This document shows positions 31,495 through 41,222 of a stretch of 64,000 bases of DNA, piece after piece; the stretch's first letter is position 1; the number at the start of each line of letters is the position of its first letter. Position numbers and translations under genes: made by a program. The DNA comes from Gautieria morchelliformis (Eukaryota; Basidiomycota; Agaricomycetes; Gomphales; Gomphaceae): contig WHVA01000424.1 of the NCBI GenBank assembly GCA_015179125.1, positions 36,562-100,561 of the forward strand, written 5' to 3'. The notes beneath the pieces are model-generated. The model did no database searches and was not told where the DNA came from. It worked only from the letters and a program-made list of their open reading frames with translations.

Positions 31495-33096
31495 TTGTCG
31501 TCGACGTCCCAATGTCGCTGTTCTCATCATCGTCGACCGTTTTGAGACCGCACTGTGTACGCCAGAAAACCATGTTTGCATATTCCACATCAACATCCTC
31601 TCCGGCTGTACCCGTATGTAATGGGAAGCGTGAGCCACCCCACTTCGAGCTCAATACCACAGTTTCCATTGCCACAATTGGTGTGCACCCTTCACAAGCA
31701 GCAATAAGCTGCCATGTAGCCTAGAGAACAAGCACAAAATGAAGAAATGTGTTGTGTGCAAGCAGCGTGATTGTGTCAGGGATGGGAATCTCGGCCGGGA
31801 ATATTTCTTGTAAACACTGTAATATTACTGCAAACCCTTTCTCACCAAAACTAGAACAAAAATTGTTAGCTTTTTTGGCAGTTTAAGGAAAGAAATAAAC
31901 AGGCGTACTATCCCACACTTCTAAGCCACCTTCGCCGTTTGTGCACATAAACTGAGATCGGTGGATTGCTTGTAAAGTCTCCTGCTTCACCAAGGCCGAT
32001 GAGCTCCATGACATTGAGGAACTGTTCATTAGCTGGTGCATGCGCGATGACAATTTCCAAGTGAGCCTTTGCCTTGAATACTTCAGCCCTAACACTGGAG
32101 GCATAGAAAAATTTTCTGGTCTGAAAAACTGTTCAAAAAACTGTAAAGATATTCCAAATTTTTCTAGTGTTTTTAACGGAAAAAAACTTTAACTAAATTT
32201 TGTGTTTTGGTTGGAATTTGTTGAGCAAGAAAATTGTAAAAAAGTTTAAAGTTTTTTGCAGGGTTTTTTATGTGTTTTTATAAGTTTCTTTGTGAAAACA
32301 CAAAGAAACCCATAAAAAACCCTGCAAAAAACTTTGAATTTTTTTACAATTTTCATGCTTGACAAATTCTAATAAAAACACAAAATGTTATTATAGTTTT
32401 TTTCACATAAAAAATACTAAAAATATTTGGAAAATCTTTACAGTCTTTTGAACAGTTTTTTAGATCAGAAAACCTTTCTATGCCTGCAGTGTAATCCAGT
32501 CCATATTCAGTGTTGTTGGCCAGTTCAAGCACTCGCCACACTGGGTGTCTCCATCCGACTCCATTTCATGTAGAGCGCAAATCAACTCAGTGTGTTCTTT
32601 AAAGCGATCGTTGCCAGGGGCAAAACCATGCTCGTACCAAGCGTAAATGTCAAGCAGGCGCTGAAGTCGAAAGGAAACAGGGTCTGGTAGTTCATGGTGA
32701 CATATTGGACAACAACCTGCAAAGAATACGTTAGCTCAGATGAGGGTTGACCAGTAGAGGAAGTACCTTCGATATTTGCATTGATCTTTGACGTAACACG
32801 ATCGAGCTCGTCCTCTGACTCTACATCTTGACTGGTGTCCAAGATCCTTGACAATAACACATAATAAGTAAGGGAATAATACAGACAAAAGTGATATACC
32901 TTCTGTTCCGAGTTACACTTCTGAGTAAGTCCAACCACTTCTTGCCTCTGAGGGGCTTCCCCTCTGCTACACTCTCCAAATGAGCCCATCGTGCCTCATC
33001 CACCTGTCCTTTCATAAGGTACGTGTCATACAGTTCTTCATTATTTTGCTTAATTTTTTTGAGAAGCTGGCGTTTGTTTAATAGAGTTTGGCATAC
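31495..33096 (-). pseudogene. Multi-exon gene with CPxC zinc-binding-like motif, split by a MITE
   Basis: Minus-strand exons read LLNKRQLLKKIKQNNEELYD ... VDEARWAHLESVAEGKPLRG (about 32,890-33,080); a short acidic exon; GCCPICHHELPDPVSFRLQR ... LDIYAWYEHGFAPGNDRF ... CGECLNWPTTLNMDW (to 32,495); then, beyond the MITE, RAEVFKAKAHLEIVIAHAPA ... NPPISVYVHKRRRWLR (to about 31,930). After a roughly 200-nt intron comes ATWQLIAACEGCTPIVAMET ... SKWGGSRFPLHTGTAGEDVD. CPIC and CGEC could hold a zinc ion. Removing the MITE and one TAA restores the frame exactly. The 5' end is cut by an LTR-B fragment. The family is unknown to me. Confidence 0.65.
32093..32491. mobile_element. Foldback MITE, copy 2 (399 bp, TSD TAA)
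   Basis: It has the same ends and the same palindromic body as the MITE at 6434, starting CACTGGAGGCATAG and ending CCTGCAGTG, with TAA on both sides (32090-32092 and 32492-32494). It lies inside an exon of the CPxC-motif gene and introduces stops in that frame. Confidence 0.92.
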
Positions 33097-33178
33097 ATGT
33101 AAGGGCAACCCTGGCTGGTTGTGGAGATCACACTACCACACAACTGACGAGGGGAAATCCAAAGTATGTATAAATGAA
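33097..33178 (-). repeat. LTR-B fragment (outer about 80 bp)
   Basis: TGTAAGGGCAACCCTGGCTG through CCAAAGTATGTATAAATGA matches the first 80 bp (plus orientation) of LTR-B. The rest is missing and LTR-D sequence follows. Confidence 0.85.
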
Positions 33179-33645
33179 TCGCTGTGCTAAGAGCAGGAGA
33201 TAGTGCGGAGGGATTCACGTATCGAAGTTGATTGTCTGATTGCAGAAACGGAGACATACATGTGGGGGTTTTATACAAAGAGCTGAAGGAACAAGTAATA
33301 GTATAGTACTAAGCAAATTCCTGAGGGAGCGGGAATCGGATAGACATACGGGGTAAGTAACTAATGCGGAACAAGGGGATGACAAGGGGGTGCAGGGTAG
33401 AGTAAGAACAATGGCAAAAGAACAAAGGTGCGTAAGTACAATGGGCATCAGAACAAACAGAAATACAGAAATGGTATCTTGCTGTGTTCAGGGTTGAGTA
33501 CGGAGGCCAGTGGGTAGAGTCGACCAGGGGTACTGAAGAACAAGGGGTCGAGGTTGTGGGTTGCGGATGTTGTGGAATAGAGTCGGAGGTACTGTGGAGG
33601 TGATCCGGAGGTGGCGGAGATGGTTGAGCAGAACGATTGTAACAA
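33179..33645 (-). repeat. LTR-D copy, minus orientation
   Basis: On the minus strand it starts TGTTGTTACAATCG (33,645 side) and runs to the segment related to the 7554-7770 LTR-D fragment. It has a TATA-like TATAAAACCC near 33,275 read in reverse. A shorter degraded version of its start lies at about 40,190-40,250, also next to GGTAGCGTAC-type repeats. Confidence 0.6.
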
Positions 33646-34977
33646 CACAGGGTGGTGTACTTGGTAGCCTACCAGGTAGCGGGGTAGTGCACAGGGTAGT
33701 ACACATGGTAGCGTATGGGGTAGGATAAAGGGTAGTGTACAGGGTAGCATGTGGGGTAGGATATGGGGTAGTGTACAGTGTGCAGGGTAGTGTATGGGGT
33801 AGTGTATGGGGTAGCATACAAGATAGCCCACAGGGTAGTGTACCGGGTAGCCTACAGGGTAGTCTCTGGTAGCACACATGATAGCATACAAGGTGGTAGC
33901 ATACAGGGTAGTGCATGAGGTAGCCCACAGGGTACATTATAAGGTAACATACAGGGTAGCTCACAGGGTAGTGTACCGCGTAGCCCACAGGGTATATTAT
34001 AGGGTAGTGTACAGGGTAGCTCACAGGGTAGCGTACAGGGTAGTGCACAGGGTAGTGCACAGAGTAGCACACATGGTAGCGTATGGGGTAGTGCACAGGG
34101 TAGCACACATGGTAGTGTGTGGGATAGCATACAGGGTAGTGTACAGGGTAGCGTATGGGGTAGGATATGGGGTAGTGTCCAGGGTAGTGCACATGGTAGT
34201 GTACAGGGTAGCGTACGGGGTACCATATGGGGTAGTATACTGGGTAGTGTACTGGGTAGTGTACAGGGTAGTGTATGGGGTAGTGTATAGGGTAGCATAC
34301 AAGGTAGTCCACAGGGTAGTGTCTGGTAGCACACATGATAGCATACAGGGTGGCATACAGGGTAGTGTATGAGGTAGCCCACAGGGTACATTATAGGGTA
34401 GTGTACAGGGTAGCTCATGGGGTAGCATACCGTAGCTGACAGGGTAGTGTATGGGGTAGCGCCCATGGTAGCGTACAGGGTAGCGTATGGGGTAGCATGG
34501 TAGTGTATGGGGTAGCCCACAGGGTACATTATAGGGTAGCATACAGGGCAGCTCACAGGATAGTGTACCACATAGGGGGTAGCATAACGGCTAGTGCACA
34601 GGGTGGCACACAGGGTAGTGTATGGGGTAGTGCACATGGTCGTGTACAGGGTAGGGCATAGGGTACCGTACAGGGTAGCATACAGGGTAGCGTATGGGGT
34701 AGCATATGGGGTAGTGTACTGGGTAGTGTACAGGGTAGCGTATGGGGTAGCATACAAGGTAGCCCACAGGGTAGTGTCTGGTAGCAGGCATGATATCATA
34801 CAGGGTGGCATACAGGGTAGTGCATGAGGTAGCCCACAGGCTACATTATAGGGTAGCGTACAGGGTAGCTCACGGGGTAGTGTACCGTGTAGCCGACAGG
34901 GTAGTGTATGGGGTAGTAGTGCACATGGTAACGTACATGGTAGCGTATGGGGTAGCATGGTAGTGTGTGGGGTAGCC
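33646..34977. repeat. 10-nt minisatellite (GGGTAGYRYA)n with about 456-bp higher-order period
   Basis: This is 1.3 kb of decamers such as CAGGGTAGTG, TATGGGGTAG and CACAGGGTAG. A distinctive sub-block around TCTGGTAGCACACATGATAG recurs at about 33,866, 34,323 and 34,778, so the array is built of near-identical units of about 456 bp. Because the decamer lacks stops in most phases, it produces spurious ORFs of up to 368 codons with pentapeptide-like periodicity (TLPCTLPCALP, HYPVCYPVH). Confidence 0.92.
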
Positions 34978-36036
34978 TGTTATGATAGACACAATTATTC
35001 TATTCCAAGTCATCTATGTACAAAGAAGCTAATAAAAGAAAAGAAAGAAAAACGACTAAAAAGGAATAGGAATGACACTTACGACGGACGTCGACACAGA
35101 CGACAGATACATGACATCACGAATAGCTATCTTATCTACAGATTAGAGAAGATACAGGGATACGGGTGTCGACCACATGTGGCCAATCAGAGACAGCATG
35201 CCTATCGACTGATGGCATCAGCCATGATGTCGACAGGCGCCAGGCCACAGGCACCGAGGAGGTGCGGGCACCAAACGCCGCAGAGGAACGCAGACTGCGC
35301 AGGAGCACCAGATATTGTGGAGTGACGTCAGAATGTCATCCATAATACCTGTATTCAATTAGCTGCCCCACAGAAGAGGCACAGAGCCAGCGGCCCCATC
35401 ACCAAGCCTAGCATTTATGCTAGGCAGGGCAGATTTAATTTCTATTCTCTATTATACTCCATGACACGACCAGCTGATTATTATCTTGACACCATGTGGA
35501 CAGGGGCTTTGTATACTAGGTACAAGACTCTATTCCAAAGTTTAAACAACCCTGACACTATCCCCATAACTCCCATGATTTTATGACTATAATTAGTCAC
35601 CCCTCTAGTTACAAGTAGTTTTTCGACCCATTGACTCACTATCTCGAACACCAGTAGTTACCACTAATATAGTACAAGTAGCCACTACGAATGTATGAAC
35701 AAAATCATCCAGAATCAACTGTTTCACCCCCTGAAGTCACTGTAGTCTTGTTTGATAGATACAGAACTTAGATCTCGATAGTTTACTCCAATTCTTCATT
35801 GAGTTCACTATTACTGTGTACTCTAGACCACCTCAAAAGCAAAGCCTTTTGACTTAGTTGTTCCTTAGATCGACACCACTTTCTTATCGAAATGGTCACG
35901 TGACTTCCATCCATCAGTTCCTGACGCGCCTCGAGAGGCTTAGTCAGCACACAGGAGAGGGACGAATATAGTGGTCCCAACCGCTAAGCAATAGAATTCG
36001 TTTGCCAAAGGCATCACTTAACATTTTAATCTAAAA
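34978..36036. mobile_element. LTR-E insertion (LTR 34978-35557 plus unidentified flank)
   Basis: The LTR starts TGTTATGATAGAC and ends CCCTGACA (580 bp). It matches 58030-58612 along its length, including CAAACGCCGCAGAG and AGCATTTATGCTAGGC-type segments. The following 480 bp, to 36,036, match nothing else here and have no recognised gene. TAGCC flanks both ends of the insert, but that word is common in the surrounding minisatellite, so the TSD is only suggestive. Confidence 0.7.
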
Positions 36037-36207
36037 TAGCCCACAGGGTACATTATAGGGTAGTGTACAGCGCAGCTCGCAGGATACCGTACCGCATAGG
36101 GGGTAGCGCAAAGGGTAGTGTACAGGGTGGCACACAGGGTAGTGTATGGGGTAGTGCACATGGTAGTGTACAGGTTAGGGCATAGGGTAGCATACAGGGT
36201 AGCATAC
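36037..36207. repeat. Continuation of the 10-nt minisatellite
   Basis: TAGCCCACAGGGTACATTAT and following decamers continue the array seen left of LTR-E, ending where LTR-B begins at 36208. Confidence 0.88.
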
Positions 36208-36696
36208 TGTAAGGGCAACCCTAGCTGGCTGTGGAGATCACACTACCAAACAACTGACAAGGGGAAATCCGGAGTATGTATAATGAACAGAGTATACAAG
36301 AGAGGGGATTCTCACCTCACAAGGGGAAATCCGAAGAGCAAAGTCTAAGGACCCCCAATGTCAGCGAGCCTGTATTATACTATGCTGCGCAGCCAGGGAC
36401 AACACTTGGCACCCGCCATCAACCCTGCATCCCCCTGACCTCCCTGACCCTTGATTGACCCTTGATGCCACCTATTACGTGAGTCGCTTGACTTCTGACA
36501 CTGTTCTGAGAGCGGAAGTCAGAAATTGGAGTGGGATTGGCAAGGCGAACAGAACTGGTGGAAGTTCTGCCAGAAGGAGAATCATTTCCGAAAGCGGAGT
36601 CGGAGATGGAATCGGAACCGGAACCGGAGTCAGAAATGGAGTCGGAACTTGGTGTGGTGTCGGAACTGGAAATTGAACACAGGGTGTCCCCTGACA
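36208..36696 (-). repeat. gypsy-B 3' LTR (LTR-B, 489 bp)
   Basis: It runs from TGTAAGGGCAACCC to CCCCTGACA in plus orientation. Two solo copies lie at 23358 and 38059, and a fragment at 33097. The inner part contains GGAAGTCGGAAATTGGAG-like purine-rich repeats (AGCGGA, GTCGGAA). Confidence 0.9.
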
Positions 36697-36699
36697 TCA

Positions 36700-37881
36700 C
36701 CCCCCCTCTAACCTGCTACATCCTCGAAGCACGGGACATGAGGGATTGAAAGGCCAGCGAGCGGATTCGGTGAGGGGCCCCAGGGTGTGTCCTATAGAAC
36801 TCGCGGAGTTTGTCCAGAGCGGACATATCTTGCTCTGGGACCCATGAATCCTCCTCATACCCATACCCTTCCCATTTCATGAGGAATTGGAGTCGTCCTC
36901 ACACAAACCGGCTGTCCAGGATCCATTCCACCACATAGTGCTCTTCCACATCTACAATTTCTGTTGGAGGTCGCAGATGAGCCCCCGCCCTGGAATTGGG
37001 TCCTCAAACGCAGGGAGCAACTTCACTACATTGAAGATGGGGTGTAGGTGGGACATGGAGTTCGGAAGTCGGACGCGCAGCGGTGGGCAAGCTTCTGCGA
37101 AGGGCATGTGGTGCGAATGTCACTTGCATCTAGATACACCTTGTCTCCAACTTGGTACTCCGGGGCAGGAACCCGGTGTTGGTTGTAGTACCTTGCCATG
37201 TCATCCTTGGCCTTCACAAGGGCAGGCTTGGCTTCCGAAAGGGTGGAGTCCATGCGGTCTTGGGAACTCATTGACTGTCTCGAATCGGGACTCTGCCTGG
37301 TGTGGTTGAAAGCCCATCTGCGGGTGTCTTCCGGAGTCAAGCATGAAGGGAGTCTGTTGTGTGGCAGAATGTACATGGTTGTTGTATTGGAATTCCGCCA
37401 GTGGAAGTAACTCATCCCAGTCATCCTGCCTCTCATTGACAAAGAGGCGGAGATATTCCTCCAGCTCCTGATTGACCCATTCCATCTGTCCATCACCCTG
37501 TGGATGGTATGCTGTGGTGGCAGCCAGCTTTATGCCGAGCAGGCAGTAGAGCTCCCGAGTCAGTTCTGCGACGAACTGTGGACCTCAGTCAGAAACGACT
37601 TGCTTCTGGAGCCCATGCAACTTCCAGACATGCGCAAGGAACAGGCGGGCCGCTCCGAGGGCTGTGATCGTCGTGTGCGTCGGAATGAAGTGGGACACCT
37701 TGCTTACCGAGTCCACGACGTTCATAATTGCATCGTAGCCATGAGACTCTGGGAGTTCAACGATGAAGTCGACACTGATGGTGTCCCAGCGGGATTCTGG
37801 AATCGGGAGTGGAATGAGCTCTCTGACGGGCGGATATCACTGTGCTTTGGTCCAGAGACAAAGGTCGTCGCACATGTTCAC
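36700..37881 (-). pseudogene. gypsy-B pol: integrase core and chromodomain
   Basis: From right to left on the minus strand: [20 protein letters not shown] (first catalytic Asp), VSD-stop-GPQFVAELTRELYC (second Asp, TGA replacing Arg at 37585-37587), AATTAYHPQGDGQMEWVNQE (with the catalytic Glu position), the GPY/F-like linker VRLPNSMSHLHPIFNVVKLL, and a chromodomain HYVVEWILDSRF-stop-GRLQFLMKWEGYGYEEDS. Chromodomains target such elements to histone-marked heterochromatin, which is known for the family. A further TGA precedes the core (KAQ-stop). It is inactive. Confidence 0.9.
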
Positions 37882-39363
37882 TGTCATGACCTGTCTATTT
37901 CTCTTACCCCACTGCCTCTATGTTCCCCCTCGTCACTCCCTAGCATCTTCGCCAGAGTTCACCTCACCCTCCGACCACTCCTCCTCTACGTCCACTCTAT
38001 CCGCTGTTCGCCCCATTCTCCGAACCGCTATTCGCTGCTCGCGCATTTCACCAGCAGGTGTAAGGGCAACCCTGGCTGATTGTGGAGATCACACTACCAC
38101 ACAACTGACAAGGGGAAATCCAAAGTATGTATAAATGAACAGAGTATACAAGAGAGGGGATTCTCACCTGACAAGGGGAAATCCAAAGAGAAAAGTCTAA
38201 GGACCCCCAATGTCAGCGAGCCTGTATTATACTACGCTGCGCAGCCAGGGACAACACTTGGCACCCGCCATCAACCCTGCATCCTCCTGACCTCCCTGAC
38301 CCTTGATCGACCCTTGATGCCACCTATTATGCGAGTCACTTGATTTCCGACACTGTTCCGAGAGCGGAAGTCGGAAATTGGAGTGGAACTGGCAAGGTGA
38401 ACAGAACTGGTGGAAGTTCTCCCAGAAGCGGAGTCATTTCCGAAAGCGGAAGCGGAGATGGGATCGGAACTGGAAGCGGAGTCGGAAATGGAGTCGGAAC
38501 TGGGTGTGGTGTCAGAATTGGAAATGGAAAACAGGGTGTCCCCTGACAGCAGGCATGCCATCAAATACGATCAATACCATTTACCCAGCATGATGGTTCA
38601 TCACTAATCCCATCATCTTCTTAATCCAACCCCTTTGGGTGTTCGTAAGGCCAAAGTGTGTTCGCGGGATGTCCCTTCCGTAGGTCGTGCGGGATCAACC
38701 CAGTAGACGAAGAGTCTGTGCAGGGTAGCATGTATGTGGGTCCCAAGACATGGTTTTGTACATAAGTGCCTTTGCCACCTTTACTCTCTGTCTTGTCATG
38801 TTCGCACTCTTCCCCTCACTCTATTGTATGTTTATTCCATCTACTTAGTATCATGACTGCGCACCCCTATCCACCCCTGACTCACGACGTCCTCTTTCCT
38901 ATTCGCTGATGCCTTCCAAGCATTTGATATAAGTAGTTTACATTCACATGTATATTCTCCAGTTCAATTATCATACGTCGTCCATCTTGTGCAAACTTGA
39001 CCTCGCTGTGATCATCGTCTTGAGCCTTCTCCTGAATATTTCTATCTTCGACCAGAAGAGGACTTAGGCATCACTGGTGAGCTCTCATACTTCATCGTCG
39101 TTACCTTAGCCTTCGAACTATTTTCTGTGCTGATGGCGAAGGGATTGTCGCTACAGACAACCCTTCCGTGACACCTTGTACGTTACATCATCAAGTGCCA
39201 CGGGCTATTTCGCTACGCTGTAGATAGGGCGAGCTCCGCTCGGGCAGCCCTCTTATCTTGTGAACATTTATTGGTTCACCTATTCGCCGAACGGCATACT
39301 TATTCGCACAAGTTATTCGGGCATTCGCTGTGTGATATTCACGCCTAAAAACCAATCTTGACA
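37882..39363 (+). repeat. LTR-A copy 4, TSD TTCAC, inserted in gypsy-B integrase
   Basis: It runs from TGTCATGACC to CTTGACA, with TTCAC directly on both sides (37877-37881 and 39364-39368). Integrase coding sequence continues across it. It carries a solo LTR-B internally. Confidence 0.93.
38059..38548 (-). repeat. Solo LTR-B inside LTR-A, TSD GCAGG
   Basis: It matches 23358-23847 with very few differences, sits at the same position of LTR-A, and has GCAGG on both sides. Confidence 0.92.
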
Positions 39364-40131
39364 TTCACGTACTGTCCAATGTAGCAGGCCATCTGAGGCC
39401 AGTCCAAGCCACTAACTCTAGCATTTTCCACCTGCCAGCATGCCCAGCAACCTGGGTGTCATGGTGTTGGGACACAATGCGGCAGTGGAGGTCCACCCCA
39501 CCTGGAACATAGACCTTGCCTCTGAAGTTGAGCAGCCCATCATGTTCTGACCACTCCACTGCCCATACAGACCGTGAGTGCCCTTTCTGCAGTTCCTCCA
39601 CCGCCTTCACCACTGATTCCTCCTTCTCTCCATTCTGGTACTGCCTCTGGATGTCCTGGAGCATTTCTGCTTCTGCCCCAACTGCAGTCACTCCTTGGAG
39701 GGCGCAGATTGCAAAGAGACTTGGGCAGAGTAATGTCATGTCAGCATTGTCCCTGCTTCCGCTTCCATGATCCATGTGGCAGGATAGGGCATCGGGCTTG
39801 CCCATGTTGCGGCCGGGATGGTGGTGGAGTATGAAGTCAAACTGGGACAGGTGTAGGGACCACTGTGCTTGTCATCGGTTCAACTTCTTAGACGTGCGGA
39901 AGTACTCAAGGTTCTTGTGGTCTGTCCAGATCTCAAATGGGAATAGAGCCCCCTTGATGAAGTGTCGCCACTCCTCCAGCGCTCGGATGATTGCCAGCAT
40001 TTCCTTGTCGTGGATCTCATAGTTCCGCTCAACCAGACTAAGGCTTTTAGAGAAGAAGGCAATTGGATGCCACCCCCCACCATCTTCCGATGACTGCTGT
40101 GACAAGACCGCTCCGGTGGCTGTATCCAAGG
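39364..40131 (-). pseudogene. gypsy-B pol: RNase H and integrase zinc-binding region
   Basis: The minus strand gives RNase H ([36 protein letters not shown]) and then, after a TGA in place of Arg following KKLNR, KPDALS and the integrase N-terminal region (VYVPGGVDLHCRIVSQHHDT ... HAGRWKMLELV, containing the His pair of the HHCC finger). The Cys pair lies beyond the LTR-A insertion (DLCLWTKAQ, about 37,860). It is truncated upstream at about 40,131, before RT. Confidence 0.88.
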
Positions 40132-40286
40132 CCTAAGAATGGAATGCAATGTGAGGCCTATAACGAGGGTCAAGTGTGGAGGATGCTACGGAACCAAGTC
40201 GGAGGTGGTGCAAATGTGGCGTAGTTGGTCAAGCGATGTGGTTGTGACAACGTGGTAGCATAAATGGTAGCGTACATGGTACCACA
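40132..40286. repeat. Junction of degraded LTR-D start and GGTAGCGTAC-type repeats
   Basis: GCGATGTGGTTGTGACAACG resembles the LTR-D end at 33,620-33,645. It is followed by TGGTAGCATAAATGGTAGCG, like the 10-nt minisatellite. The same two sequences are neighbours at 33.6 kb. Confidence 0.45.
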
Positions 40287-40711
40287 CATACAACACAAGA
40301 CATATAGCGGCGGAATGTAGCGGACCGGAGACATGCGGCACATGCGGGGGAAATCACAGAACGGCGCAATGCAAAGAGACAGACCCAGCAAAGTTCAAAT
40401 GCACAAGCTGCGACAAGCATGGCCATGCATCATGGGACCGCATGTGCCCAGTATTTGAAGCGACATGCCGAACAATCGAGAGGGCCGACCTGGAGCACAC
40501 CTACAAGTACTTCCCAAATGACAGCCCATGGACATGGGAACAGCAAGGCGCAGCAGAAGAGGAAGGAACGGTGGAAGAAGCAATGAGAAGAACGGGAGCA
40601 CAGGCAAACACGGGACGGCACCACGAAGCGAACCAATGGCACCACAGAGACGAGGGCGGAGGAAGGCGGCAGCAGGGCAGACACAACAGAGGCGGAAACC
40701 CACCCACAGGG
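40287..40711 (+). pseudogene. LINE-1 ORF1 C-terminal part (zinc knuckles)
   Basis: It reads NTRHIAAECSGPETCGTCGG, then CKETDPAKFKCTSCDKHGHA ... MCPVFEATC, and ends with YKYFPNDSPWTWEQQ and a polar tail. These are CCHC-type RNA-binding knuckles, closely matching LINE-2 ORF1 (57954-56830). The N-terminal two thirds are missing, and copia-2 interrupts the tail at 40,711. Confidence 0.85.
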
Positions 40712-41209
40712 TGTAGAGGACAGGAATTATAGGCAGTAGGTATGGACTTGTTATTCAAAAGAATAGACTAGAAATCAATTCACTCTCTCAGTGAATTTAG
40801 TGGTCACTGTAAATATATTATACACTACCTAGAAATCAATTCACTACAGAGGATTTCTAGGTCAATAAATGCAAAGACTACTAGACTAATTTACTTGCCT
40901 CTCTCAGTGAATTTAGTGGTCACTGAGAGAGGGGGAAATGTGTTCCACTGCGCATGTACTACTACCCGGCCCTTTAGCGCCCAAGAGCTCGCGCGTCGAA
41001 GTCATTTCAGACTCCGCTGGGTGCAGCCGCTTGTGAAAGTAGGAATAACAAGATGAAATAGAGAGATAAGGAATGAGTGGAAAATTTCGAAAATAACCAG
41101 AGAAATGGATGCATAATACAAGAACAATGTGAGAAGAAATTGGAAGGCCACACAACAAATTGGACATATTATGCTTGATTTTGGTGCAGGAGCATAAATG
41201 CACCCAACA
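40712..41209 (-). repeat. copia-2 3' LTR (498 bp)
   Basis: It runs from TGTAGAGGACAGG to GCACCCAACA. It contains two direct CTCTCAGTGAATTTAGTGGT blocks and the palindromic segment CTCTCTCAGTGAA...TCACTGAGAGAG. Confidence 0.93.
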
Positions 41210-41222
41210 CGCCCCCTCAAGC

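Larger units (their letters stand above)
36208..40131 (-). mobile_element. gypsy-B: chromodomain Ty3/gypsy element, 5' truncated, with nested LTRs
   Basis: The minus-strand element consists of the 3' LTR-B (36208-36696), an adjacent polypurine complement (CCCCCCTCT), the pol 3' half up to 37,881, an inserted LTR-A (37882-39363), and pol continuing from 39,364 to about 40,131. RT, protease, gag and the 5' LTR are absent. The nesting order is gypsy-B first, then LTR-A, then a second LTR-B. Confidence 0.88.

Noticed and set aside
33488-34958. Long minus-strand ORFs of 147-368 codons (TLPCTLPC and HYPVCYPVH repeats)
   Set aside because: They are produced by a stop-free 10-nt minisatellite, are open in several frames at once, and have no non-repetitive domain.
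34973-36041. TAGCC as target-site duplication of LTR-E
   Set aside because: TAGCC is frequent in the surrounding minisatellite and the right end lacks a CA terminus, so the match may be chance.
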